A stretch of 64,000 bases of DNA from assembly GCF_036226465.1 (NCBI RefSeq), contig NZ_CP108476.1, positions 1,116,001 to 1,180,000 on the forward strand, written 5' to 3'. Position numbers and translations under genes: made by a program. The notes beneath the pieces are model-generated. The model worked only from the letters and a program-made list of their open reading frames with translations. It made no database searches and was not told the origin of the DNA. The DNA is from Kitasatospora sp. NBC_01250 (GTDB lineage Bacteria; Actinomycetota; Actinomycetes; Streptomycetales; Streptomycetaceae). The first letter of the stretch is position 1. Each line of letters opens with the position of its first letter. Below, one piece after another: positions 34,260 to 42,989 of the stretch.

Positions 34260-34856
34260 ATGACCGACACGACCACGGGCACCCTGGGCCGCCGGGAGCG
34301 CAAGAAGGCCGCCACCCGCCAGGCGCTGGCCGACGCGGCCCTGCGACTCTTCCTCGAACGCGGCTACGACCAGGTAAGCGTGCGGGAGATCGCGGACGCC
34401 GCCGACGTCTCCACCACCACCCTCTTCGCGCACTTCCCCGGCAAGGAGGCGCTGGTCTTCGACCAGGACTCCGAGATCGAGGACGCGCTGGTCGCGGCCG
34501 TCCGCGACCGGGCCCCCGGCCAGTCGATCCCGGCCGCCCTCCGCGACCGACTACTGGAGCACGAGGGCCCCAGCGAGGCGGATCCCGCCCAGGCCGCCTT
34601 CCTGCAGCTGGTGCGCAGCACCCCTGCGCTGGACGAGTACAGCCGCCGGATGTGGCTGCGCCACGAGCAGGCCCTGGCCCACGCGATCGCCGAGGCGGTC
34701 GGCGCCCCCGAGGACGACCTGCCCAGCGCCGCCCTGGCCCGCTTCGCCCTGCAGAGCAGGAACCTCGCCGACGGCCCGGACGGGCGCCGGGCCGGCATCG
34801 AGTGCGCCTTCGAGCTGCTGGAGCACGGCTGGCACGCGACCCACGGCGACAGGTGA
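34260..34856 (+). CDS. TetR-family repressor of the divergent exporter
   Basis: 198 aa. N-terminal HTH at about residues 13-60: KKAATRQALADAALRLFLERGYDQVSVREIADAA ends with the recognition helix VSTTTLFAHFPGKEAL (shown in parts). The C-terminal ligand domain is Ala/Glu-rich and unassigned. Divergent from the DHA2 exporter at 32476-34071, hence the likely local repressor. Confidence 0.93.
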   Translation: MTDTTTGTLGRRERKKAATRQALADAALRLFLERGYDQVSVREIADAADVSTTTLFAHFPGKEALVFDQDSEIEDALVAAVRDRAPGQSIPAALRDRLLEHEGPSEADPAQAAFLQLVRSTPALDEYSRRMWLRHEQALAHAIAEAVGAPEDDLPSAALARFALQSRNLADGPDGRRAGIECAFELLEHGWHATHGDR

Positions 34857-34981
34857 CGGGTTGCAGTTGACGGACGACGGGTGACCGCTGAGCACTGACC
34901 GCCGCCGGCCGGCTAACGGCTAACGGCTGCCAGCCGACACCCGACAGACGCCGACTGACAGCTGACAGATTTCAGAAACTG

Positions 34982-35995
34982 TCATCCGTTCGCAGATCCC
35001 AGGATGCGCGAGAACGCATATGGACTCTGCGCAGTCCCGCTGCACGTCTCGGACCGGGTGCCCTCCACCGCGCACGCCTTGTCCCGGCCGAGCGACCAGA
35101 AGGAGAGCAGCCGGATCCCCTGCTCCGCGGCGAACGCTGCCAACCGGCCGGCGTCGCCGGTGGAGAAGACCTCCTTGCCGCCGCCGTTGAGCCCGATCAT
35201 CGGGGTGTTGCCCTCCATCGCCCAGAGCCGGTCGGCGCTCTTCTCCGGCCAGATCTGGGCGAGTTGGCTGTGCAGACCGGCCGCCGCGGCGGTCGCGGCG
35301 GCGCCCATGTCGAGCTCGTCCCCGTAGTTCATCGTCATGATGTTGACCACGTCCACGTCGAGGTGGTGCGCCTGGGCGCTGCGCAGCAGGTCCAGCGCAT
35401 CGGGCGACAGGCCCCAGGGGTTGACCGGCAGCGTGTACTGCACGGCGAGGTCGTGCCCGGCGGCGGCGTACTCCTGCCGGAGCTCGGCGAGGGCTTCGTT
35501 GCGACGGTCGTTGGCCTGCCGGTCGTCCAGCGTGTCGCCCTCGACGTCGAAGTCGATCCGGGTCAGCGCAAAGGTGTCCACCACGCTCCGGTAGGCGGCC
35601 TTCAACGCGTCCACCGTCGCGCAGTCGGGGGCGAGTTCACGTCCGCCGCCGCCGAACGAGACGATCACGTCGCCGCCCGCGGCCCGCAGCCGTGACACCG
35701 CCGCTAGCCAGTCCGGCAGCGCCCCGGCGGACATGCCGTCGTAGACGACATGGCAGCCGCCGTCCCCGATCACGAACCCGAGGGTGAAGTACCGCAGACC
35801 GGCTGCCGCTCCGGCCGCCGCGAGGCTGTCGGGCGGATCCCACAGGCCCACGTAGGGCGCGGTGAAGTGGGCGGGGAAGGCCGCGCGGGCGCCTTCCGTC
35901 TCGTCGCCGACGGCCCGCGCCGGTGCGGCCGACAGCAGGGCGGCACTCAGCACGAGCAGCGCGGACAGCGCCTCGATACGGACACGACGGGACAA
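34982..35995 (-). CDS. Secreted GH18 chitinase-like protein
   Basis: 337 aa from a TTG at 35995 with GGGGAG six bases upstream; this start gives a clean signal peptide (MSRRVRIEALSALLVLSAAL, cleavage after APARA). The GH18 barrel holds VIVSFGGG and the catalytic strand TRIDFDVEG near residue 147: DxDxE is intact, but the first Asp of the DxxDxDxE motif is Thr. IMTMNYG, EGNTPMIG and SFWSLGRD match the other barrel strands. No binding module. Starts 39 bases after the amidase gene, so the two are likely co-expressed. Chitin or a related beta-1,4-GlcNAc polymer is the probable target. Confidence 0.9.
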   Translation of the reverse strand: MSRRVRIEALSALLVLSAALLSAAPARAVGDETEGARAAFPAHFTAPYVGLWDPPDSLAAAGAAAGLRYFTLGFVIGDGGCHVVYDGMSAGALPDWLAAVSRLRAAGGDVIVSFGGGGRELAPDCATVDALKAAYRSVVDTFALTRIDFDVEGDTLDDRQANDRRNEALAELRQEYAAAGHDLAVQYTLPVNPWGLSPDALDLLRSAQAHHLDVDVVNIMTMNYGDELDMGAAATAAAAGLHSQLAQIWPEKSADRLWAMEGNTPMIGLNGGGKEVFSTGDAGRLAAFAAEQGIRLLSFWSLGRDKACAVEGTRSETCSGTAQSPYAFSRILGSANG

Positions 35996-36034
35996 CAGGC
36001 GCTCCCCTGCAAGGACTTGGTGCACTCGACACCG

Positions 36035-38254
36035 CTAACGGACGACCCGCACGTCGGCGGAGTTCAGGAACGCCAGCCGGTGGTTGAAACGGATCGGGTA
36101 GTAGGTGTCCTTGCCGACCACCAGCGTGCGGTCATTGGGGGCGTCGCCGTTGATGTTCTCGTCGTAGAAGTACTGCCCCGGTTGCGGCGTGCTCTCGGCC
36201 GCCAGGTACTCCTGCCCCGCTGCGATGGTCGCGCTGACCGGCACCACCGCGGGTGCCTTGATGGCCGGGTAGGGCGCGTAGGCGGCGGCCTCCGGGTAGG
36301 CGCGGCCGTAGACCGGGATCGAGGCGAGTCCCGAGCGCGGCGTCAGCAGCACCGGCCCGGCGGACGCCTCGTCGGAGTCGGTCGCATCGGCCGGCGTGGC
36401 CGGCCCGACCAGTGCGGCCCAGTCGGCCAACTCGTCGAAGACCGACGCGTAGGGCGAAAGCTTGGGCGCCGCACGCCGGTTGGTCCGAGCGGCGTGCCCG
36501 CCCGGGTTGGCGAACCAGCACTTCTGCCCGTCGTACCAGATCGACGTCCAGTCCCCCTGCTCGTCGGCGACCGCGTAGGTCGCGCCGGTCACCGCCTTGT
36601 CGCTCCAGTCGTCGGCCCTGGTCCCGCCGTTGTTGATCAGCGGCGAGTCGGTGCTCGGCCCGGTGCGCAGGTAGACGAAGTTCTCCGGCCGGGCCGCGAC
36701 GCCCGAGACCGGCGGCTCGTTGGTGCTGTCGAAGGCCGGGGCGATGGTGACCGTGTCACCGGGCTGCGGCGGGGCGTCGGTGCCGGGCGGGATCGGCGCG
36801 CCCAGCAGTTCGAGGTAGTGCGCCCAGTCCCAGAAGGTGCCCGGATCCCAGTGCATGCCGGCGATGTCGGCCTGCGTGGGGCCGGGCACGTCGTCATGCC
36901 CGATGATGTGCTCGCGGTCGAGCGGGACGCCGAACCGGGCGGCGAGGTAGCGCACCAGCTTCGCGGAGGACTGGTAGAGCTGCTCGGAGTACCAGGTGGG
37001 CCGGTCGTCCGGCAGTGCGAAGCCCTCGTGCTCGATCCCGACACTGTGCATGTTGATGGTCTTGTTGCCCGCGTGCCAGGCGATGTCCTTGGTGTGCACC
37101 AGCTGCGTGACGTGGCCGTCCGAGGAGCGCACCAGGTAGTGCGCGGTGGCCTGCTCGTTCGGGTTCTGGAAGGACGCGATCGCCCCGGCGTAGTCGCTCT
37201 CGGTGTCGTGGATGACGATGTAGCGGATCGCCTGACCGTCGGCGGGCCGGTTGGCCGGGTTGTAGTTCCCGTACGAGGTGGGGTCCTTGGGGTCGGTCAG
37301 CGCGTACGCGGCCGGGGTGTAGTCGCAGCCGAGGTCGCTCGGGCACTCGACCTGCTCGGCCGCGTCCCGCGGGGTGGCGGCCGACGGGCGGTCGACCGCA
37401 AGGTCCGGGCGCGCGGGCAGGGTGATGCGCTGCCCCTCGGAGGTGGTCCGGGCGGCCCCGGCGCGCACGGTCGCGAAGACCCGGTCGGCGAAGACCCGGC
37501 CCGCCGTGGCGTCCTGGCCCGTCAGGCCGCCCTCGCCGTAGCGGGCCACCGCGCCGTACCACCGGCCCGGGTCCGTGCTGTGGGTGCTGCCGCCGCCCGC
37601 CTGCTGGTAGCGCGCCAGCAGGGCCGCGCCACCGCGGATGTTCTGCGCGGTGTCGGCGCGCAGTTGCGCTGCCGGGCGGTGGATCAGTGCCGCGGCGGCG
37701 TCCAGCGTGTGCAGCGCCGGGGAGTCGGTGACCGGGGGCCGGGCGGGGGCGGCGGGCCGCGCCTGCGGATGGCCGGGCCGGTCCCCGCCGGGCCGGTCCT
37801 CGCCGCGCCCGCTCTGCCCCCGCGCCGTGTCGCCCAGCACCGCTCCGACCGGCGCGGTGCCGGCCGCCGCGTTGCCGGTCGCCCGCGCGGCGTTCTCGGC
37901 AGCGACGTCGACGTCGGTCAGACCGAAGACGCCGTAGTTGCCCGTGGTGCTCGGCTGTCCCCGGTGCGACTCCCAGCGGCTCTCCTGGTACGCCAGCGCC
38001 AGCAGCACGCTCTGCGGCACCCCGAACTCCGTGGCCGCGGCGGCGAACTGCCGGGCCAGCCCGCCCGGCGCGGCCGGGTCGCCCGCATCGCCCGCCGCCC
38101 GCGCGGGGCCTGCCAGCCCGGCCCCGCCGGCGGTCGCCACGGCGACCAGCAGCGCCGGCCAGCGCAGGCGGCGCGCGGGGCCGGGCGGCGCGGAGCGGCG
38201 GGTGGTCGGCTGGGGCGCGGTGAGCCGCGGGGCGGCGGCCGGTCGTTTGGGCAT
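36035..38254 (-). CDS. Secreted amidase-2 cell-wall hydrolase with SLT-like N-terminal segment
   Basis: 739 aa with an Arg/Pro-rich N-terminus and a signal-type helix ending in GPARA near residue 53. Residues about 65-125 resemble a lysozyme-type fold: AYQESRWE carries a possible catalytic Glu and GNYGVFGLTDVD is the following motif. The amidase-2 domain spans about residues 320-475 with zinc ligands in VIHDTE, IGHDD and the late MHWDPG. Downstream is an SH3-like region (YLRTGPSTDSPLI) and a repeat-like C-terminus. It should cut N-acetylmuramoyl-L-alanine bonds outside the cell. Operon with the GH18 gene that follows. Confidence 0.88.
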   Translation of the reverse strand: MPKRPAAAPRLTAPQPTTRRSAPPGPARRLRWPALLVAVATAGGAGLAGPARAAGDAGDPAAPGGLARQFAAAATEFGVPQSVLLALAYQESRWESHRGQPSTTGNYGVFGLTDVDVAAENAARATGNAAAGTAPVGAVLGDTARGQSGRGEDRPGGDRPGHPQARPAAPARPPVTDSPALHTLDAAAALIHRPAAQLRADTAQNIRGGAALLARYQQAGGGSTHSTDPGRWYGAVARYGEGGLTGQDATAGRVFADRVFATVRAGAARTTSEGQRITLPARPDLAVDRPSAATPRDAAEQVECPSDLGCDYTPAAYALTDPKDPTSYGNYNPANRPADGQAIRYIVIHDTESDYAGAIASFQNPNEQATAHYLVRSSDGHVTQLVHTKDIAWHAGNKTINMHSVGIEHEGFALPDDRPTWYSEQLYQSSAKLVRYLAARFGVPLDREHIIGHDDVPGPTQADIAGMHWDPGTFWDWAHYLELLGAPIPPGTDAPPQPGDTVTIAPAFDSTNEPPVSGVAARPENFVYLRTGPSTDSPLINNGGTRADDWSDKAVTGATYAVADEQGDWTSIWYDGQKCWFANPGGHAARTNRRAAPKLSPYASVFDELADWAALVGPATPADATDSDEASAGPVLLTPRSGLASIPVYGRAYPEAAAYAPYPAIKAPAVVPVSATIAAGQEYLAAESTPQPGQYFYDENINGDAPNDRTLVVGKDTYYPIRFNHRLAFLNSADVRVVR

Positions 38255-38395
38255 GCCACGGTTCTAGCGTGCGTGACGGGCGATCACGTGGAGTGACACT
38301 CCCGCCGAGCCGGTCGGCGGCTCCACACCACCCCGTCGCGCGCCGAGCGAGTGCGACGGCGCGCGGGCGGCAGGCCGAGGGCGCGTGGCAGCGGC

Positions 38396-39034
38396 TCAGT
38401 CGCGCTTTCTGCGCTCCCGCACCACGCGGCGCAGCGCGAGCAGGACCGGACTGGGGACCAGCGCCCGCAGCTCGGTCAGCCGGGCCCGCTCGGCCCGGCG
38501 CCGCGCGCAGCTCAGCGCGGTGCGGATCCCGCACTCCGCGGCCAGCACCACCAGGGCGGCCTGCCACGGCTGGACGTCGTCGATCGGCCCGGCGAGCGCC
38601 GCCTCGACCGCGCCGGCCAGCTGCTCCCGCGCCGCCTCGTCGCACAGGAACGGCCGCAGCGCGGGGAAGCGACCCGCGCCGCGGTCCTCGGCGAACCGCA
38701 CGAAGCCGCCCTCCCGCAGCCGCTCGTCGATCGCCCGGCCGATCGCCGTGGTGCCCGCGGGGCGCTCGATCAGGACGTCCCACCGGGCGGACTGCCGCTG
38801 CGCCAGCGCGCTCCCGCACAGGATGCCCTGCAGCTCCGGGGCGAGCCGGGCGGACACCGCGCCGCGCCGCTCAGCCAGGCCGATCCGGTCCACCAGCAGG
38901 CCCCGCAGCAGCAGATCGGTCAGCGCCGCCGCGTGCAGGGCGAAGTCCAGGTCGAGATAGCCGGCGGGCCGTCCCGAATCGGGCTGGAAGGCCAGCAGCC
39001 GCAGCCGGCCGGCGAGGGTGTCGGGCAGGTTCAA
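38396..39034 (-). CDS. GPP34 (Golgi phosphoprotein 3-like) domain protein
   Basis: 212 aa from a TTG at 39034 with GGAG seven bases upstream; longer in-frame extensions read as Pro/Arg-rich non-coding sequence. The N-terminal pattern (LPDTLAGRLRLLAFQPDSGR, then LDLDFALHAAALTDLLLRG) is that of bacterial GPP34 proteins, which in eukaryotes bind PI4P on membranes. Actinomycetes have many; their function is not known. A 141-base gap separates it from the amidase gene in the same direction. Confidence 0.78.
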   Translation of the reverse strand: MNLPDTLAGRLRLLAFQPDSGRPAGYLDLDFALHAAALTDLLLRGLLVDRIGLAERRGAVSARLAPELQGILCGSALAQRQSARWDVLIERPAGTTAIGRAIDERLREGGFVRFAEDRGAGRFPALRPFLCDEAAREQLAGAVEAALAGPIDDVQPWQAALVVLAAECGIRTALSCARRRAERARLTELRALVPSPVLLALRRVVRERRKRD

Positions 39035-39254
39035 GGCAGTACTCCACTCTGCTCGGGCCGGAGGGTTCGGTCCGTCGAGCGCGGCCGGCCCTGACCGACG
39101 GCGTTCGACCCCGCCCCGGCGGCACCGACCCGGCGGCCGGCCAGGCCGGTCCCCCGTCGGCGCCGCACCGAGGCGGGCCCTGTAGGCGGAAACGTGCGCC
39201 GGTGGCCGGGAGGTTCGCAGCGCCCCGGGTGGCGGAACCCGTCCCACCGTTTAG

Positions 39255-39312
39255 CGAAACGTTTGCGTTTCGATAAGGCCCGGAGTACCGTCAGGTGTAC
39301 GAAACCGTTTCG
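39255..39312. promoter_or_regulatory. Two palindromic operators upstream of a TetR-exporter unit
   Basis: Operator 1: cgaaacg, 4-base spacer, cgtttcg (39255-39272). Operator 2: cgaaaccgtttcg, perfect 6-bp arms around one base (39300-39312). Both share the half-site CGAAAC and lie just upstream of the TetR start at 39334. The rest of the 299-base gap (39035-39333) shows no gene. Confidence 0.7.
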
Positions 39313-39333
39313 TTCCACGAGAGGTCCGGCGCC

Positions 39334-39930
39334 ATGGACACCGCAGCCCCGTCGTCATCCGGCCGCCGGAGCAGACTGACCCCCGAGCGTGCGGGCGAGC
39401 TGTTCACCGCCGTGCTGGAGCTGGTCAAGGAGTCCGGCTACGAGGCCATGACGATGGACGCCGTGGCCGCCCGGACCCGCAGCAGCAAGGCCACCCTCTA
39501 CCGCCAGTGGAACGGCAAGCCGCAGTTGGTCGCGGCGGCCCTGCGGCACCACAAGCCCGGCAACACCAACGACATCGACGCCGGCAGCCTGCGCGGCGAC
39601 CTGCACGAGCTGGCCCGCCGCACCGAGGAGAGCGCGCCCGACACCGAGCTGCTCGCCGCCGTCAGCCACGCCATCCTGCGCAACCCCGAACTCGGCGAGG
39701 CGCTGCGCGAGCACATCATCGAACCCGAGCGGGCCTCACTCGCGGCCGTCCTGGACCGCGCCGAGCGGCGCGGCGAGATCCGGCCCGACGCGTCGGCGCG
39801 CGAGTTCCTGATGCACATGCTGGTCGGCATCCTGCCCGCCCGCAAGATCGTCGAAGACCGTTTCGTGGATGCCGAGTTCATGATCCGCTACATCGACTCC
39901 GTCATCCTGCCGGCCCTCCGGCACAGCTGA
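39334..39930 (+). CDS. TetR-family repressor with downstream exporter
   Basis: 198 aa; ATG with GAGAGG about eight bases upstream. HTH at about residues 15-65 with MTMDAVAARTRSSKATLYRQW, a classic TetR recognition helix, followed by a C-terminal ligand domain (TetR_C of the HHKPGNTNDIDAGSLRGDL type, seen with MFS partners). It lies 94 bases before a DHA2 exporter in the same direction, so it probably represses its own operon through the CGAAAC palindromes. Confidence 0.93.
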   Translation: MDTAAPSSSGRRSRLTPERAGELFTAVLELVKESGYEAMTMDAVAARTRSSKATLYRQWNGKPQLVAAALRHHKPGNTNDIDAGSLRGDLHELARRTEESAPDTELLAAVSHAILRNPELGEALREHIIEPERASLAAVLDRAERRGEIRPDASAREFLMHMLVGILPARKIVEDRFVDAEFMIRYIDSVILPALRHS

Positions 39931-40024
39931 CGCAGCGTCGCGCCAGCCCTTTCTGACACACCGTCATGTTCAGCCCGCGCACACCTCCGTCCCACACCTC
40001 CGTCTTTCCTGGAGCTGCTTCGCC

Positions 40025-41518
40025 ATGTCCCGGACCACCGTCGGCGCACCCGTCGACCTCACGCCCGCCACCCAGGCGCCCGCGCCCAGGCGTTGGTGGA
40101 TCCTGGCCGTGATCGGCCTCGCCCAGCTGATGGTCGTGCTCGACGCGACCATCGTGAACATCGCCCTGCCCTCGGCCCAGCACGACCTCGGCTTCAGCGA
40201 CGCCAACCGGCAGTGGATCGTCACCGCCTACTCGCTCGCCTTCGGCAGCCTGCTGCTGCTCGGCGGCCGACTGGCCGACCTCTTCGGTCGCAAGATCGTC
40301 TTCCTGATCGGCGTGGCCGGGTTCGCCGCCTCCTCCGCGCTGGCCGGAGCCGCCGGCAACTTCGAGGTGCTGGTCACCGGGCGCGCCCTGCAGGGTCTGT
40401 TCGGCGCACTGCTGGCACCCGCCGCGCTCTCGCTGCTCAACACCACCTTCACCGACGCCAAGGAGCGGGCCAAGGCCTTCGGCGTGTACGGCGCGATCGC
40501 CGGCGCAGGCGGCGGGCTCGGCCTGCTGCTGGGCGGCCTGCTCACCGAGCACCTGAGCTGGCGCTGGACGCTCTACGTCAACCTGGTCTTCGCCGCCATC
40601 GCCTTCGCCGGCGGCCTGATCCTGCTGCGCCGCGGCGCCCCCGCGCACCGCCCCAAGCTCGACCTGCCCGGCACCCTGCTGGTCTCGGGCGGCCTGTTCG
40701 CGCTGGTCTACGGCTTCTCCAACGCCGAGAGCCACCACTGGTCCTCGCCGCAGACCTGGGGCTTCCTGCTCGCCGGCGGCCTGCTGCTGGCCGTCTTCAC
40801 CTGGTGGCAGACCCGCGCCGCGCACCCGCTGCTGCCGCTGCGCGTGCTGCTCGACCGCAACCGCGGCGCCTCGTTCCTCGCCGTGGCGATCTCCGGCGCG
40901 GGCATGTTCGGCGTCTTCCTCTTCCTGACCTACTACCTGCAGGCCAGCCTGCACTACTCCCCCGTCAGCACCGGCCTCGCCTTCCTGCCGATGATCGGCG
41001 CGCTGATGGTCAGCGCACAGCTGTCCACCAGCCTGCTGATCCCGCGCCTGGGCCCCAAGCCCGTCGTGCCGCTCGGCATGGGCATGGCCGCCGCCGGCAT
41101 GGCCTGGCTGACCGGACTGGGCCTGGGCAGCAGCTACCCCGCGCACATCCTGCCGCCGCTGCTGGTCGCCGGCTTCGGCCTGGGCCTGGTGATGCCGCCG
41201 GCGATGAGCCTGGCCACCGACCGGATCTCCGCCGAGGACGCCGGGGTCGCCTCTGCCGCCGTCAACACCATGCAGCAGATCGGCGGTTCGATCGGCACCG
41301 CTCTGCTCAACACGCTGGCCGCCAGCGCCGCCACCAACTACCTGGCCGGCAAGCAGCCCTCCCCGGCCAACGCGGCCCAGGCCGCGCTGCACAGCTACGC
41401 CACCGCCTACTGGTGGTCGGCCGGCTTCTTCGCCGCCGGCCTGGTGCTCACCGCGCTGCTCTACCGCCGCGGCCGTACCCAGCAGGACCCGAACGCGCCG
41501 AAGGCCGTGCACATGTAG
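40025..41518 (+). CDS. MFS drug exporter, DHA2 (EmrB/QacA) family
   Basis: 497 aa, about 14 membrane helices. First helix LMVVLDATIVNIALPSAQ, motif A GGRLADLFGRK, and a motif C-like segment in GAIAGAGGGLGLLLGGLLTE identify the EmrB/QacA subfamily. It pumps hydrophobic compounds using the proton gradient; substrate unknown. TTCCTGGAGC precedes the ATG. It forms a unit with the TetR gene just upstream and ends at a strong hairpin. Confidence 0.94.
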   Translation: MSRTTVGAPVDLTPATQAPAPRRWWILAVIGLAQLMVVLDATIVNIALPSAQHDLGFSDANRQWIVTAYSLAFGSLLLLGGRLADLFGRKIVFLIGVAGFAASSALAGAAGNFEVLVTGRALQGLFGALLAPAALSLLNTTFTDAKERAKAFGVYGAIAGAGGGLGLLLGGLLTEHLSWRWTLYVNLVFAAIAFAGGLILLRRGAPAHRPKLDLPGTLLVSGGLFALVYGFSNAESHHWSSPQTWGFLLAGGLLLAVFTWWQTRAAHPLLPLRVLLDRNRGASFLAVAISGAGMFGVFLFLTYYLQASLHYSPVSTGLAFLPMIGALMVSAQLSTSLLIPRLGPKPVVPLGMGMAAAGMAWLTGLGLGSSYPAHILPPLLVAGFGLGLVMPPAMSLATDRISAEDAGVASAAVNTMQQIGGSIGTALLNTLAASAATNYLAGKQPSPANAAQAALHSYATAYWWSAGFFAAGLVLTALLYRRGRTQQDPNAPKAVHM

Positions 41519-41538
41519 TGCCGGCTCGAGGTGTGCCG

Positions 41539-41574
41539 CCGGGGCGGGGATCGTGTGGGCGATCCCCGCCCCGG
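41539..41574. terminator. Strong bidirectional terminator hairpin
   Basis: Perfect 14-bp stem (41539-41552 with 41561-41574), 8-base loop, between the exporter and the convergent serine hydrolase gene. Confidence 0.85.
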
Positions 41575-41614
41575 TTCCGTCCCACCCGCGCACGTACCGG
41601 GCAGGCCGGGCCGA

Positions 41615-42760
41615 TCAGGCGCCCAGGCACTCCCGGACCGCGGTGACCAGGCGGTTGGCGCGCGCATCGCCGTGGCCGATCATCCGGTTGGCGACGTAGC
41701 CGAAGCCCACCCCGAACTCGTCGTCCCCGAAGGCGAACTGGCCGCCCATGCCGTCGTTGCCGAAGCTGCGCGCACCGAGCATCGGACGGAACCGCGGGCC
41801 GTCGAGCAGGAAGCCCGAGCCCCAGCGGACGCCGACGTCCGGGAAGCCTGACCAGGAGGCCCCCGCCGACAGCTCCCGCACCGCCTCCGTGACGGTCTGC
41901 TCGCTGAGCAGCCGCGCCGAGCCGTCGATCCCGGTGGCCGCCGCGGCGTACAGCCCGGCCAGGCCGCTCGCCGAGGAGACCGCGCCGGCACCCGGGAACT
42001 CGGCGCGCAGCAGCGCCGGGTCGTTGAAGCCATGCGGCTCCTCGAGGCCGGGCACGGCGAGCGCGCCGTTCATCGTCACCATCCGCATGATCAGCGACTC
42101 GGGGTCCGGCATCGCCGGGCGCCCTTCGGCCTCCACCAGGCGGGCCAGCCGCGCGAGTTCCTCCTGCGGCAGGCCAATCCAGGTGCGCAGGCCCAGATCG
42201 TCGGCGACGGCCTTGCGGAACCACGCGCCCGGGGTGAGCCCGGTGATCCGGCGGATCACCTCGCCGAGCAGGAAGCCGAAGACGTGCCCGTGGTACTCGT
42301 AGGCCGTACCGGGCTCCCAGAGCGGCTGCTGCTCCTCGATCGCACGGACCACCGGCGTCCAGCGGACGACCTCCTCGAAGCTCAGCTTCTGGTCCAGGAC
42401 CGGCAGGCCGGCCCGGTGGCCGAGCACCATCCGCGCGGTGATCGCCTCCTTGCCGTGCCGCGCGAACTCCGGCCAGTAGCGGGCGATCGGGGCATCCAGG
42501 TCCAACTGCCCGTCCTGCGCGAGCAGGTGGGCGCAGAGGCTGACGACGCCCTTGGCGCAGGAGAAGACCGGGACCACGGTGTCCTGCTCCCAGGCCCGGC
42601 CGCTGCGCTGGTCCGCGACACCGCCCCACAGCTCCACCACCTTGCGGCCGCCCACGAACACCGTGACGGCTGCGCCGAGTTCACCGAACTCGGCGAAGTT
42701 CTCGGCGAAGACGTCCGCGACCGCGGCGAATCGCTGGTCGGCCCACCCGCTGTGCTCCAC
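41615..42760 (-). CDS. Serine hydrolase, class C beta-lactamase/esterase fold
   Basis: 381 aa from the GTG at 42760, with AGGGAA six bases upstream. The SxxK motif is SCAKG near residue 67; the second-motif region is YEYHGHVFG near residue 150; a Gly-rich FGNDGMGG replaces the classical KTG box, as in EstB-type esterases and LACTB-like proteins. No signal peptide, so it is likely a cytosolic esterase or peptidase and not a true beta-lactamase. Divergent from the secreted alpha/beta hydrolase. Confidence 0.9.
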   Translation of the reverse strand: MEHSGWADQRFAAVADVFAENFAEFGELGAAVTVFVGGRKVVELWGGVADQRSGRAWEQDTVVPVFSCAKGVVSLCAHLLAQDGQLDLDAPIARYWPEFARHGKEAITARMVLGHRAGLPVLDQKLSFEEVVRWTPVVRAIEEQQPLWEPGTAYEYHGHVFGFLLGEVIRRITGLTPGAWFRKAVADDLGLRTWIGLPQEELARLARLVEAEGRPAMPDPESLIMRMVTMNGALAVPGLEEPHGFNDPALLRAEFPGAGAVSSASGLAGLYAAAATGIDGSARLLSEQTVTEAVRELSAGASWSGFPDVGVRWGSGFLLDGPRFRPMLGARSFGNDGMGGQFAFGDDEFGVGFGYVANRMIGHGDARANRLVTAVRECLGA

Positions 42761-42989
42761 TGGTTCCCTGCTCTCACATTTCGAGTCTTCGGCGCCCCCT
42801 CGGCGCATACGACCTGGTCACCATAGGTGCCCCGGCCGGTCGGGCTCCACCGGATTTCCGCCCCGCGGACCACCGCCCTGCCACCCGGGACCCGCTGCTA
42901 GGGTGACTGCCGTTCACCGGGCCACAGCGCGTGCCAGTGTGGCTGCGGCCCTCCAGCTGTGACGCTTCGTCAGTTCGGGGGAGAACGAC

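Noticed and set aside
41448..42629. Second frame on the same strand as the serine hydrolase
   Set aside because: Shadow frame with Arg/Gly/Ala bias and no motif; the hydrolase frame has SxxK and a good start.
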